Positions 1-11,690 of a DNA stretch of 64,000 bases are shown here, one piece after another (the stretch's first letter is position 1; the number at the start of each line of letters is the position of its first letter). Source of the DNA: Euclidia mi. Its lineage: Eukaryota > Arthropoda > Insecta > Lepidoptera > Erebidae. A model generated the notes under the pieces. It had not been told where the DNA came from. It made no database searches and saw only the letters and a list, made by a program, of their open reading frames with translations. The DNA is taken from NCBI GenBank assembly GCA_944739405.2, contig OX123182.2, positions 41,355,598-41,419,597 of the forward strand, given 5' to 3'. The position numbers were made by a program, and so were the translations under genes.

Positions 1-334
1 TTCAAGGAAATGATTGAGTGATCAATAATTCATGAGCACAGCGTTTGTTTCAAACACTAGCTCATTGATTTCGTGAACAAAAACGAATTAAGATCGTCAT
101 CATGGATTTCTATTAAGGCTACATTGTTCTCTAAGTAGTCATGTACACGATACTTAAGTAAGATCTTGCGACGTCTATGTGAGGTTTTACACTTATTGTT
201 GTTTCTGGGGTTTTGTGACGCGTGCGGCGTCGGAAGACAGTTTTGTAAAATATATTCAGATGCAAGTAGTTGCAACTGACACTACAGTTGAATGATTCAT
301 AACACAAGCACATTCGTAAAAAAATGCTGGGTAA

Positions 335-508
335 TCTATAATATAAAAACACTGAATGTGTTGCTAAGCGCAAATCTCGAGAGCAGCTGAACCGATTTCG
401 CTAATTATTTTTTATAATATTCCTTGAAGTACGAGGTTAGTTCTTACGGAGAAAAAAAAAAATTAAGAGTCGACTGTTAGGCGGTACGAAGTTCGCCGGG
501 TCAGCTAG
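335..508 (+). mobile_element. short non-autonomous Helitron
   Basis: It begins TCTATAATATAAAAAC after an A at 334 and ends GTTCGCCGGGTCAGCTAG before a T at 509. The end is almost the same as that of the Helitron at 20700, so they share a family terminus. It contains an A-run near 451-462. Confidence 0.7.
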
Positions 509-2279
509 TAGATAATATATATGAAAATATACATATCTTTAAAATAAATATCAGCGCAATTAAGAGCTATCTACTAATACCTATCGTATAGAGTTTGATG
601 AAAACAATCTTGCATAGCCTTGCAGAACGATTTTAGATTAGGTATACAACATTTTTACTATGGCTCCAAGTACTATATGAATATATGATAGGTGCATAGG
701 TTTATGGCAAAAAAAACCACGTTGGCTGCGGCAAGTAAAATCATAAACCCTCATCTGTTGCAGCGGCAGGTCGAAATGTGCCCCCAGCGATTTTTCCGCC
801 AGTGCGTGGCAGGTCTTTTTCGACCCACCAGCACTACGGTAGCTTAAAATACTATAACTTTGCGAAAACATGATATATACAATATTTTTTTATTCTGTTA
901 GAATAACCTTGAACCCAGCTTCCTTAGGTTTGATTCGCCCCGGAATCTACCAAATAGGAAATGAGATATAAACCAGGAAAAGCGGCAGGCCGATATCAAC
1001 CTGAACCGCACTAGAGGGTATTTTTAGCAGTGATGGGACATACCAAAATAAAGGAATATCGAAAATAAAACAGAATTATCGTACATAAAAGAAATGAAGG
1101 ATTTTTTTGCATTGCCTGCAATATTTTTTTTCACTCTTTCTTTTGCTTTGTCGCTACTGAAGGTTCTCCGCAGAGTCTCTGCCCAATTTCACACGATTTA
1201 AAAGAAACAAAATTATTTAAAAACGGGACTTTATACTTAATTAATATGTTTTTATTACATAGTAAATTCCATGAAAATGTTATAAAAGCTGAATGTATGA
1301 TACTTCACCTATTAAACATCTAGTTTCATCATCATTATCAGCGGCGTTAACATTTGAAATAGGTACGTCACACTCCTAGCGCGGTTGTGAAGCGGTTGAG
1401 AGTATGTAAGTTATGCTAAAAATTATAATTAAGCACAGTTTGATTGGTGCCGTTTTTCGAGCTGCGATAGTGCATCTTACACAATGACAGCAAATTGCTT
1501 ATACAATGACAGCAAAAATTTATAATAAGCTTCCCGACCACATAAAAATCTTAGAAATGACTGCAGCTTTTATAAAAAACTTAAAATGCCTTTTAATAGA
1601 AAAGTGTTACTACACGATCGGCGAATACCTAAACGATAAACAATTAAATTACACTTCACAGACTCATATAAGTACATAAAATCACAGTTAAGTCAAATCC
1701 TCCAGGTATTTAGTTAATTATTTCATTTAAAAAAATACAAATCATAGAATAAAAAATTGTAATTGGTATCACCCTCTCTCCTACTTTGCTGTGCCCGACA
1801 GGGTTCACAATGACTCATTTAAGCTAAGAACTACCACCTAAGCATACATTGTGAAATGCAATAAAGTATTGAGTATCTATTGTATATTTGATCGAAGCTT
1901 TTAAATCACCTTTCAAGCAAAAAATAACTAGATCGAAATCGTTTTAGCACCGCTTTGTTTGCGTTGGGGGTTAAAAAGCGCATATCACTGCACTTTCGCA
2001 GGTAACCGTACATTTCCAAATATTATAAGTACCTACAAATATAAATATACGTGTAGGCAGTAAGCAAAACTTACCGCTTTTACTTGGTTTTTCATGATGT
2101 TTTGTTCCTAAATACTTTTTATTTTTCTTAATTGGAAATATTTCATCACTACTGTCACTATCAGTTATCAGTTAATTGCAGGGCAAATCACTGTATCTTC
2201 CAAATCTTTTATTTTTCTTTTATTGTTTGCCATCGTCAATTTTATCGACAGAACACACGTCAGATAAACTAGATATCAC
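509..2279. other. AT-rich spacer
   Basis: Apart from the repeat at 640-1020 I see no gene or clear element. Short T-runs and AT-rich stretches only. Confidence 0.5.
640..1020 (+). repeat. dispersed repeat with AGCGGCAGGTCGAAAT motif
   Basis: AGCGGCAGGTCGAAAT (about 762) and AGCGGCAGGCCGATAT (about 981) recur at about 2570 in a similar context (GCACTAG..). Probably decayed DNA transposon pieces; boundaries not seen. Confidence 0.4.
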
Positions 2280-2610
2280 AACACTAACTGGCGGCGCATG
2301 CGCTCTGTGCGGTATCGGGTCGCCGGCGGCCTGTTGGGTTGGCGGGCTAAAATAAACCCACTGCCGCACTGAGCAGATATATTTCACCGCTAGTGCATGG
2401 TAGGCCGAAAAAGGCCTGCCGTGATGTTTTGATGGGGAATACCTAAATTTTTTACTACAAGCCGGAGTATATCTCTGTCTCTGTCAAAACCTCAAAAACA
2501 CCTAAAATAATTGTTCCGCACCAGCGAGAGGGACATAGTTTTCTTCGTCCGCACTAGCTGTATGTACAGCGGCAGGTCGAAATCGGCCTGTTCCGCAGTG
2601 AACGTGTTAA
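2280..2610 (+). repeat. dispersed repeat with AGCGGCAGGTCGAAAT motif
   Basis: CCACTGCCGCACTGAGCAG, TAGGCCGAAAAAGGCCTGCC (a short palindrome) and AGCGGCAGGTCGAAATCGGC. Related to 640-1020. Confidence 0.4.
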
Positions 2611-2724
2611 AATTACGTTAAATTGTTCATTCGAAGAAGAAGAAAGTTTTATTAAAAACTTAGAATAACTTAAGTAACTTAACTTCCTAAACAGAGCATG
2701 CATGAGAAACTTGATGGAACTGAA

Positions 2725-2820
2725 TGAAGCAAGAGAGGCATGTCAGGATCGTTGCAAATGGCGTTCCGTAGTCTTGCCTACCCCTCCGGGAAACAGGCAT
2801 GAGTCTATGTATGTATGTAG
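2725..2820 (+). mobile_element. SINE tail fragment, separate body
   Basis: It ends GCCTACCCCTCCGGGAAACA..GAGTCTATGTATG. The preceding CGTTGCAAATGGCGTTCCGT is shared with 46600-46690 and not with the other SINEs. Confidence 0.6.
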
Positions 2821-3001
2821 AATAACTTACGTCGTATTGAAAGATGTTTTACTGTTTTTCAGATTCAAACTGGGTTTTCACATTTGTCATAGTTTGCAAA
2901 CCTGTGAGTAATTCCATCAACGACGGTGAGATAAATAAAGCTGAAGGCTGAGCGATCAAACAGTTTCTCTATTCTACGTCACGAAATATCCCTCCAGTGG
3001 C

Positions 3002-3050
3002 AATGATAAACTCGCTTCAAGAACTTATTTGTTGACGTGAGTTTATCATT
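3002..3050. repeat. hairpin, about 13-bp stem
   Basis: AATGATAAACTCGC and its near-complement GTGAGTTTATCATT with a 20-base loop. Confidence 0.6.
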
Positions 3051-3483
3051 GTAAACTTTTTAGCAAAGGACCCGGCGTTCATGATGAGGACTATAATAGC
3101 AAGTTGGTTGTTCGTCCCATAAATAATATCATATATTACTACTACTGGTAATAATAACTGTATTCTTCAGTAAATAATTTGGAATATTGTACTACTAACT
3201 ATAAATATTATAATTATTACAGATCGCTTCTTGGGTTTAAAAGCACCACTGTGTAGGTACCTAACATGCTTATTGTTACCGATGTGAAAAATAACAGCAT
3301 GAGAACTATTTAGTAGAGACTCTGTCGTGCGTAAAATGATTTTAGACAATGCTTACAGATCTATTTTTATTCAAACGCAACATGTGTTGCGCAACAATAA
3401 TGAAGACAGCTTGGTGAAACTGCAATCAGTATTACTATTTCAAAGTAAGAAGTTTAAAATATTTAACTCATATGTTATGTCTG

Positions 3484-3731
3484 CTGCCTCCGTGGTCCAG
3501 TGGATAGCGTATGCGGCTGCTAATCGGAGGTCCCGGGTTCGATTCCCGGGTCTGGCTAAAGTGTTACTGGGTTTTTTCGAATACCCAGTAGCAGCCCGGC
3601 GATGTGCCCGGTAACGGCAATAGGCTCGCCCGCTATTACGAGGGACCTAAAAATTCATGGCGAAATGTGGGTGTAATATTTACACCTCTGCCTACCCCTT
3701 CGAGGATACAGGCGTGAGACTATAAAAAAAA
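3484..3731 (+). mobile_element. tRNA-derived SINE, full length, 12-bp TSD
   Basis: The tRNA-like head has CTGCCTCCGTGGTCCAGTGG (A-box side) and GGGTTCGATTCCC (B-box). It is followed by the shared body and the GCCTACCCCTTCG..AGGCGTGAG tail and an A-run. ATGTTATGTCTG flanks it at 3472-3483 and 3732-3743. Confidence 0.9.
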
Positions 3732-4338
3732 ATGTTATGTCTGTGTTTCGCAGCACAAACTAGAGCAAAACAAAATATAGGTAAATATAGTGTTACAAAA
3801 CGTGCCATTCTTCTTCTGAGTATATCTTCAGCTTGTCAAACGAAAACTTTTTCTAAACAAAGTGGAAGATAAGAGAAATCTGAATAAATTGCTTTTTTAA
3901 TCTGTATTTTCATAAACAAGGTAACCTGCACCTTTAATCTGACCGACCTTCACGTACAGAAGGACATTACCTGACTAATGGTCCGATGTATCGGTTGGAC
4001 AATCATTTAGCGACTGCCTTGTAATCATTCAGTGCACACACAAACCCATTTAAAATATTTATTTAAAACATGATGATTTGTTGAACGTCAATGCTGTCTA
4101 GTAGATTGACGCGGAGAAATAAAACGAGTTGTTTATGAGAAACCGACCTTTTTTTTTAAACATTTTTTTATGATTGTTGCGTGATCGGTTCTGCCTTTAA
4201 TTGAATCTTTCTTGAGCAATTTGGTCGCAACTTGCAACATTTGTTGTTGGAAACTTTTACCGGTTGTATATTTTTTTAAAATATTTGTTTATGTGTTTTG
4301 TTCAGTGACTGAAATAATCTTGTGTGCATGCCAATGAG

Positions 4339-4551
4339 CAGAGGGTCTAGTACGAGATTGCACTCGATTGTCACGGTGACGATAGTCGACGGGAACAATT
4401 TCCATACTATTTCTAAATGCGCCCCCTAGCGGACTCTATCGAACGCTACTCTCCGTTAGGCGCGCTTTTAGAAAATGTATGGAAATTGTTCCCGTCCACT
4501 AGGCTATCCTCACCGTGACGATCGAGTGCAAAACTCATGCTAGACCCTCTG
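4339..4551. mobile_element. palindromic MITE
   Basis: Arms starting CAGAGGGTCTAG match over about 75-80 bases, including TTGTCACGGTGACGATAG and GGGAACAATTTCCATAC. The 213-bp unit is non-coding. No target duplication is visible, so the exact ends are unsure. Confidence 0.75.
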
Positions 4552-4654
4552 ATACAAATTGCTACTACATATATGGCTACATTTCTGATTGTCTCTTTTT
4601 TAAAAGATAAGTATTGTGTTTATATTGTTTTTATTCCGCGGAATGCAGTATAAA

Positions 4655-4756
4655 TGGCGTCATTTTGATAAACCGAAACCAGTTACAGATATCATCGGAA
4701 CATAACGTGTTTTTGGAAACACCACAAAATGTTTATGGTATATAACTTGTAAGTAG
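4655..4756 (-). repeat. dispersed repeat, paired with 11041-11142
   Basis: CTTGATAAACCGAAACCAG-type sequence, ATATCATC, ACACCACAAAATGTTT and ACTTGTAAGTAGAGG recur as the complement at 11041-11142. The type is not known. Confidence 0.65.
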
Positions 4757-4944
4757 AGGATTCATTGAAGTAAATAATGCAGTTTTGCATTCACCTGACC
4801 TAGATGTTTTAACATCTCTGCAATTAATTTCGTCTGCGTACTTGGAAGTGGCATGTTTTAGACATTTCTCTTCTCTAATTTATTCAAGGCTTTCCTGCAG
4901 TAGTACACTCTGCAGATCTGCAGTAAAGCCGCAATTTTTTTAAA

Positions 4945-5050
4945 CCTAAACCGTCCCAATGTTGGGCAAAGGGCTGCCCGACACTTTTCCAGAGGTTTCA
5001 GTCTCGTGCTATTTGTGCCCAGTTTTGTGAGAAGGCATCAAGCTCATCTT
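4945..5050 (-). mobile_element. LINE 3' fragment
   Basis: AACCGTCCCAATGTTGGGCA and the following GAGAAGGCATCAAGCTCATC resemble the complement of the common lepidopteran RTE-like 3' region. Boundaries are approximate. Confidence 0.5.
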
Positions 5051-5062
5051 GCTTATTATAAA

Positions 5063-5276
5063 CTAGATGATGCTTGCGGTTACACCCGCGTTATTTAAGG
5101 CTACCTACTGCTCCGCTCCCGTCGCTCATAGCGCAATGTGATATAGCCTTCCTCGATAAATGAGCTATCTAACACTAAAATAATTTTCAAATCGGACCAG
5201 TAGTTCCTGAGGTTAGCGCGTTCAAACAAACAAACAAACTCTTCAGCTTTATATATTAGTATAAGATTAGGCAGAC
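5063..5276 (-). mobile_element. short non-autonomous Helitron, second family
   Basis: On the minus strand it runs from TCTTATACTAATATATAAAG to the CTAG end, with A and T flanks. Its body holds the (GTTT)n run and a 3' hairpin CGCGGG..CCGCAAG. The same family recurs at 15249, 15453 and 46742. Confidence 0.8.
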
Positions 5277-5888
5277 GAATTACATTTGCATTGCATGACA
5301 CCAATACAATTGTGATATGGTACCAATGGTAGTTATTATAATAGAGATATATTTTATATACCTAGTCCTCATATACCTACAGATAGTGCTACAAAACGTA
5401 ACATGGGCATTTTCGGAAAACATGTGTATCATGTGATTCATAAAACTTACAATTTATTATCTCGACTTGGTTTATGATTTCCGTGCCATGTGAAGTTGCT
5501 GGGTTCTCCAATATGTGTGCAAGTACTCGTATGCTGTACGTTACGTCAATTCATAACACGTAAATGAAATTCGCGGATCGTTCTTTGTAGGGATAAGATG
5601 TGTACAACTGACAAAAGCAGAACTAGGAGCCAGTATGCAATCTTTTCTAATAGTCAGAGATAAATACTATGTGTTTATATAAACGCGCTAGACGCTATCG
5701 TTGTCTATATAGGACCGATCGGTCGGTGCAACTAGAAGCTGCCCATAGCCTGTGAGTTTGGCGGTAGCAGACAACATAAAAATAACACCATGAGCAAGTC
5801 TATGAAAATGAAGGCATAAAGTTTTATTTTATTTAGGTATTTATCTGGACAACTAACAAAACATAAACTAATACAAAGTTTACAAACA

Positions 5889-6148
5889 TTTATTTATTTA
5901 TAGTCTCACGCCTGTATCCCCGAAGAGATAGGCAGAGGGGTAAATATTACACCCACATTTCGTCATGAATTTTTAGATCCCACGTAATAGGGGGCGAGCC
6001 TATTGCCGTTACCAGGCACTTCACGAGACTCCGGCCTGCTACTGAGAATTCGGAAAAACCCAGTTACACTTTTTACCGACCCGGGAATCGAACCCGGGAC
6101 CTCCGATCAGCATTCGCATACGCTATCCACTGTACCACGGAGGCAGTC
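5889..6148 (-). mobile_element. tRNA-derived SINE, same family
   Basis: Full-length complement with TGTGGTACAGTGG changed in the A-box region and a TATTTATTTA tail side. The head is at 6148. Confidence 0.85.
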
Positions 6149-6574
6149 AACAACATGTTTTAAATTAAATGCTAAGTTGTCAACAACATATGGCTAACAT
6201 GCATGGTACATGAGCTATGTTACCAGGGTCGTTCTAACGTGCCTACATGCAGAACATTAATGTTGATGTAGATTTACGATTGTTCCTGGTTTACGGTGCA
6301 CATCACAAACAAACCACAAAGCATAGAGCTTAAACACATACTTAACATTCCGTGCGCTAAACTTATAAATATGTAAAGTAGCCGACGCATTGCCCGTGTA
6401 TTCTTAGAAAACGAGTTCTGATGCGCAAAAACATTAATTTAAATTATTTTGTTCCGCTTTATCGCCTATTTATCATAGTCAGTAGTAATAATATTTTATT
6501 TACGCGGAAACGCATTATAACGGATTTTTGTAAATATTCAGCATAGATCTTTAACACAAAAATATAAAAATAGT

Positions 6575-6690
6575 CTGCCTCTGTGGTCCAGTGGTTAGCG
6601 TATGCGAATGCTGATCGGAGGTCCCAGGTCTGGCAAAAGTGTTACTGGGTTTTTCCGAATACTCAGTAACAGCCCGGAGTCTAGTGATGT
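6575..6690 (+). mobile_element. tRNA-derived SINE, 3' truncated
   Basis: The head is present (CTGCCTCTGTGGTCCAGTGG) but the sequence loses the B-box bases by a deletion and stops after AACAGCCCGGAGTCT. Confidence 0.75.
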
Positions 6691-7794
6691 CAAAATTGAT
6701 AAGAACAGTTCTCTCGCCGTTATTATTGGACTTTGTGTCATAGAGGCTAAACCCGTACGAGAAAAGAATTAGCAATTTCTTAAACCTAGGCTTTTAATTA
6801 ACGTAGAAAGCTTAAATATATCTACATAATCATCAATACTCTACACCATCATCGACATACGAGTAGATTTTTTTACTCATATGGTCGCACGGTGAAACGT
6901 GTTTTTTATAAGGAATTTTTTTTTGATTACACATGAGGCTGAACCAGCGGCTAGTTAGTTTACCAGTACGCTCATGGTAATGTTCTCTCATAATACGTAA
7001 AGTGATGTGATGGTAGTGATGTAATGACCGCTCATAATGCGTTTGTGCGTAATTGGTGTTTATTTAGAATTAACTCTTATGATCTTTATGTAATATGTTT
7101 TGTAATATTTTTATGCATTATGTCATAATAGAAAGAATGTATGTGTGGTAAGCTATTGAAAATTTTGTTGCTTACCTTACAGGGGTTTTATGATGGTGTT
7201 ACTTTGAATAGACGTGAACGATTTTGAAGTTTGTATACTTAACCAAAAGAGTCGCAAGATTTGCCAGCATACACCTACTAGTATCTATAGCGCGCGAGAT
7301 GACAGTACTATACGCAAATGTGCAGTCAAAGAATTTACAATTCGACCATAGTATGCAATGCGACGGAGCACAACAATACAAAATCAATGAAAGATTGCTT
7401 ACTATTTGAAAGACAAAGTACCTCTGGGGAAACAAGAACTCGCTGTTTAGACGGCAAATATATCTGTGACGGGAATAGGAGATGGCATAGTTTAGACAAT
7501 TATTGCGGCTATTGCACTATTATTGACAAGCAGTATCGTGTTGCGAATAATTGAGTTTGAAAAACTAATAGTTCTCTATCCCGAATTAAGTAGAGCCTAT
7601 ATGGGTAAGTACTTAGGTATTTTGAAGATATCCGTATCGTAGATGTATTATGCCCAGGCAAAGGCCAAATAATAGTATTCCTGACATCAAAGAGTTATCA
7701 TGTATGGAAATCGAACCAATGGGCATGACCAAGAGGTCAGTCAAAAATATCAGCTCCTTTAGTAAACTAAGTATGCTACTACCTATAGGCAATT

Positions 7795-7922
7795 AGGATT
7801 AAGCCATAGTCCACCACGATGGCCAAACACAGGTCGTCAGACTTCACTTCTTTCGAGAACATCATGGAGAACTCTCAGACAGGCAGATTTCCCCACGATG
7901 CTTTCATTCACTGCTAAATTAA
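7795..7922 (-). mobile_element. SINE/LINE tail fragment
   Basis: The complement holds AGAGTTCTCCATGATGTTCT and GGCCATCGTGGTGGACTATG, a widespread lepidopteran repeat tail. No target duplication was found. Confidence 0.5.
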
Positions 7923-8551
7923 AGCCGATTTCTGGGTACCTAATCTTGTTTCGCATACCAAGGTTTCATATGACCTGTCATACCTAAATAAGAACCTTGG
8001 TATAATCGTATCGTTGTTATGACGTCACATGTCCAAGGACATTGAACCACACACGCCTATAATTTATTCTTTGCATAATAAATGTTTGAGTACTTACAAT
8101 GGACGCAAGTATTTTTGAAGCACTGCTTATTAGGGGCTAGTTGCAGAAGATTGCAAAAAAATGTGTGGCAATACAATAATTTCAAATGCATTATGTTTGA
8201 ATTGCAGAATTATATCGTGTTTAGGTTGAGACAAGTAGTGTTTGTGCCTTGTTTGATTGTAGAATGGTTCATTCAAAGATCATACTAGGCTCACTGAATG
8301 TTATCTGGAATAAACAATACCTACTATAAATGTTCACAAAAATAAAATATAAATCAGATTACCTTCCTCATATTACTTGTATGGCACCAAACAGGCAGGT
8401 ATAAAAATATCTTACGGGCAGTATAATAGATTTCGAATATTATTTTTTGAACGAAAAACATAAACATGCAACCGAATTAATAGCCTCCCCATTTTTCTAA
8501 TATTGGTTTCTCCTCAGAGCGATTACCGTTCTAGGTTCTAAGCCTCTGCAA

Positions 8552-9876
8552 CACAGAAATAAATAGTAATAGAATGGTGAATGTCACGTCATCGCGTACA
8601 TTTCGCGCGTGCCATATTTCAGCAAGCCCCGCCCACAGTGACGTATAGATAGTGAGGGGACACTAAGGAATTATTATCGATGTGTGTGTGTGATGTAGCT
8701 GTGGAAAATGAAATTATGTTATTGTTTATATAAAAACTGACCATTGCTGATTGTCAGGCAGAGTAAGGTTGTTAAGATTTTTTTTTAAAGTGTCGTTACA
8801 ACTTTTCGTCTTAATTTTTTCCGTCTAGCCCCCTTGCGCAACGCGCGATAAGGAACTTCGTTCCAAAATTCGTTTGAATAAATTGTTTTTTTTTTTTGGT
8901 TAGGTACTTTAAAAAAATCTTAACAACATTATTCTGCCTAGGGTTCCCACCAAGAACTTAGGGTCCCAAGCCAACCTCACCTGCAAGTGGTGCACCTGCC
9001 GATCAACGGACGAGGCTCTGGCAAACAAAATGTCGCAATAAGCGGCAATAGGCTCGCCACCTATTACGTGGGATCAAAACACTGGCGAAAAGTGGGCGTT
9101 TAATATGCCTCTGCCTACCCCTTCGGGGAAACAGGCGTGAGTCTATGTATGTATGTATGTATTATTCTGCCTGACAATCAGCAATGGTATACACACTACC
9201 ATTATACTAAACGTACAGATCAACGAAACAGTTGATTATTATTAACAAACGAATCAATTAAAACCATATCAATTTCGAATTAATTTTTATAAACATAATA
9301 ATTAATTCGAATTAATATTCATTTTATTTATAGATAAATTTAAGACGTAACCATAAACCGCACGTCAATCACTAGAGCGCGCTGACCAATCACAGCTATT
9401 TATTTGACCCGTGGCCCCTGATATGTTATTGTTTTTGGCATCCTGTGAATATCGCTTATTTCGCCGTACATTGCGTGTTTATTTCATATATATGTCAACA
9501 AGTATCATTTAATTCAAGCAATGGAAATTTAACATAACGCAGAAATGAACGATGATGTTCTTATTAGACAAACATGGTAAAAGTAGAACACTTGGTTTTA
9601 ATCTCAATAATCTTAACTTTTACTCAATTTAAATACTTACTGGTGATATGAAATGCCTTTCTTTTCCATATTTTTTGCATCACTTTTATTTTTACAATTG
9701 GAAACTGCGCAATATGGCATATTCGTAACGAATTTAATGTTTTTTTACCTCCTAAGCGCGCGAACGGGTGACGCGATGCGTAATGTGAATGCGTTCGGAA
9801 ACACATGCGCTATAGTGCAATAGTTTGACACGCGCGCCACGCCCATGTCACCGTTCTATTACTATTTATTTCTGTG
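8552..9876. mobile_element. hAT-type non-autonomous DNA transposon carrying a SINE
   Basis: Terminal inverted repeats start CACAGAAATAAATAGTAATA and match over about 35 bases. The 8-bp duplication CTCTGCAA flanks the element at 8544-8551 and 9877-9884, the length typical of hAT transposition. It contains no transposase. An internal palindrome (8741-8791 against 8906-8939 plus 9173-9187) is interrupted by the SINE at 8940-9160. Without the SINE and its duplication it is about 1.09 kb. Confidence 0.85.
8940..9160 (+). mobile_element. SINE without recognisable tRNA head, 12-bp TSD
   Basis: It starts AGGGTTCCCACCAAGAACTT and ends with the CTGCCTACCCCTTCGGGG..AGGCGTGAG tail plus (GTAT)n. ATTATTCTGCCT repeats at 8928-8939 and 9161-9172. 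A second copy on the minus strand (31740-31953) starts at the same base, which defines the 5' end. Confidence 0.85.
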
Positions 9877-9943
9877 CTCTGCAACTTAGAGGGATAGCTT
9901 AGTAATATATATCTTGGTTGAGACCAGTGTGTTCATAAGGACT

Positions 9944-10096
9944 GTCAAAGTCAGCAGCAACGGTTTAACTTGCCCTCCAAAGGATAAGGCAAGCAAAAAT
10001 GAAATACGCCTATAATTTTGAAAAGTCGAGCTATGAGCTTGAATCCGATACCATATGCATGGCGTCTGCTGGTCTTTTCACTAGGCTACCGCTATC
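9944..10096 (-). mobile_element. tRNA-derived SINE, third family
   Basis: The complement reads GATAGCGGTAGCCTAGTG.. with a CATATGGTATCGGATTCAAG B-box region. Relatives lie at 15027, 29988, 34233 and 35002. Confidence 0.65.
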
Positions 10097-10423
10097 TTCG
10101 AATCATGGCCAAAATATAATGAATATTAACGATAATTTGCAAAGACATTAACGAGCTCACAAAAAATGCTCGAGACCCAAACCATTACACACCAACACCA
10201 TGCTACGTAATGCGGTCAGAACTGTCGACATTACTGCATATAGTAATCCGCATTACCGCATTTGCATGCCACATGCTAATTTAATATAACTTGCACCATT
10301 GTGCGATTACTTACGGCTTTCTGCCACTGTCTGCTCCACTAAAATGCTATAAAAATGTTAGGGTTTCTTGATGGTTGTTTGGTATATAATAACAATGAAT
10401 TATCCAGACTAGATTATTGTCTT

Positions 10424-10478
10424 ATTAGGGTTCCGTACCTAAAAGGTAAAAAACGGAACCCTATTACTAAGCCTCCGC

Positions 10479-10517
<39 letters not shown>

Positions 10518-10966
10518 CCGTCTGTCTGTCACCAGGCTGTATCTCATAAACCATGATAGCTAGAAAGCTGAAATTCACAAATTACGTATTTCGGTTGCCG
10601 CTATAACAACAAATACGAAAAATAAAAAAAAATAAAAATTAAGGGGGCGTCCCATACAAAAAACGTGTTTTTTTTCGAATTTTTTGCTCAAAATTACTAA
10701 CTGTTACAGGTAGACGCTTCAAATTTTACAGAATATGTAGTTGTATATTACCTTTCAAAATAAATAATTACATTAAAAACAAGTAAATAATAAAGGGGGA
10801 CTCCCATACAACAAACGTAATTTTTAAGCAATTTGTTACTCGATCTTAATAAACAGGTAGAAACTTATAAAGTATTTAAGAATACATACAACGAACGTGA
10901 TTTTCTTTTATAGATGATGGTACGGAACCCTTTGTGCGTGAGTCCGAGTCGCACTTGCCCAATTTT
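10424..10966 (+). mobile_element. non-autonomous lepidopteran repeat with GGTTCCGTA ends
   Basis: A 5' hairpin GGGTTCCGTACC..ACGGAACCC is followed by a CTGT microsatellite, CACCAGGCTGTATCTCATAA and, at the other end, TACGGAACCCTTTGTGCGTG and GAGTCGCACTTGCCC. This repeat is common in moth and butterfly genomes. Superfamily uncertain. Confidence 0.7.
10478..10530 (+). repeat. (CTGT)n microsatellite
   Basis: About thirteen CTGT/CCGT units inside the repeat at 10424. The open frame across it is an artefact of the repeat. Confidence 0.95.
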
Positions 10967-11040
10967 TTATATTCATATTAGGACAACTCAAACATGGTCA
11001 TCAAATCTCAAACTAGGTAGAGTCTGTACCAAATGGATCC

Positions 11041-11142
11041 TCTACTTACAAGTTAACTATAACAGAAACATTTTGTGGTGTTGCCAAAAAAGTCATGTTA
11101 TGATGATATCTGAAACTGGTTTCGGTTTATCAAGATGACTCC
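11041..11142 (+). repeat. dispersed repeat, paired with 4655-4756
   Basis: Complement of the copy at 4655-4756: CTACTTACAAGTTAACTATA, ACATTTTGTGGTGTTGCC and CTGGTTTCGGTTTATCAAGA. Confidence 0.65.
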
Positions 11143-11690
11143 TTTGACAATGGCAAGCAGATAATTCATAAATATATTTTGTTTAATGCTAGTCCCAGTA
11201 ATGGCACTCTTTCCCATAACATTTAATTTGGTAACGATACCGACGCAATAATTACGTTAACGTAACTATGTTATGCTGAGTAGCACGTTATCTTGAGATC
11301 GTATGCCACCTTAGTCCGCAATGTATTTGAGACTGGACGTCATTGCGTGATACATCAGTTGAACATTAAACTTAAACATTAACTTGAATATTAAAGCAAC
11401 TGTTGAAGTGATTTTTGTAGAGTACTATACGATACTGAATTTATTAAGGAGACTGATAAGCTATTCTAGATATTACCATAACTAAATAATGCAATATTTT
11501 ATTTTTAAAACACTACCTATTTCCAACCGTTTCAAATGCGGCTGTACGCTGTACGGGGTTCGATTTGAATTTGTCACGGAGCTCTTTCTTCACTTATGTG
11601 TCCCTCCTATCTAAAATTTACATTCTACTAAAGAGATCGAGCATTTCCGAAATTTTAGTTTTAGTCGGCAAGTAAATTACTTTTTCACCA

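Larger units (their letters stand above)
5277..8543. other. spacer with SINEs
   Basis: Apart from the SINEs at 5889 and 6575 and the tail at 7795 nothing is recognised. Short open frames near 7199-7554 show no family resemblance. Confidence 0.5.

Noticed and set aside
3488..3560. Possible functional tRNA genes at SINE heads
   Set aside because: Acceptor stems do not pair and each head runs into the SINE body with its own target duplication.
5220..5245. CRISPR-like or satellite arrays in (CAAA)n, (CATA)n and (GTAT)n tracts
   Set aside because: They are short simple repeats in Helitron bodies and SINE tails without unique spacers.
10355..10549. 64-codon frame with repeated SVCLSVCLS
   Set aside because: A translation of the CTGT microsatellite.
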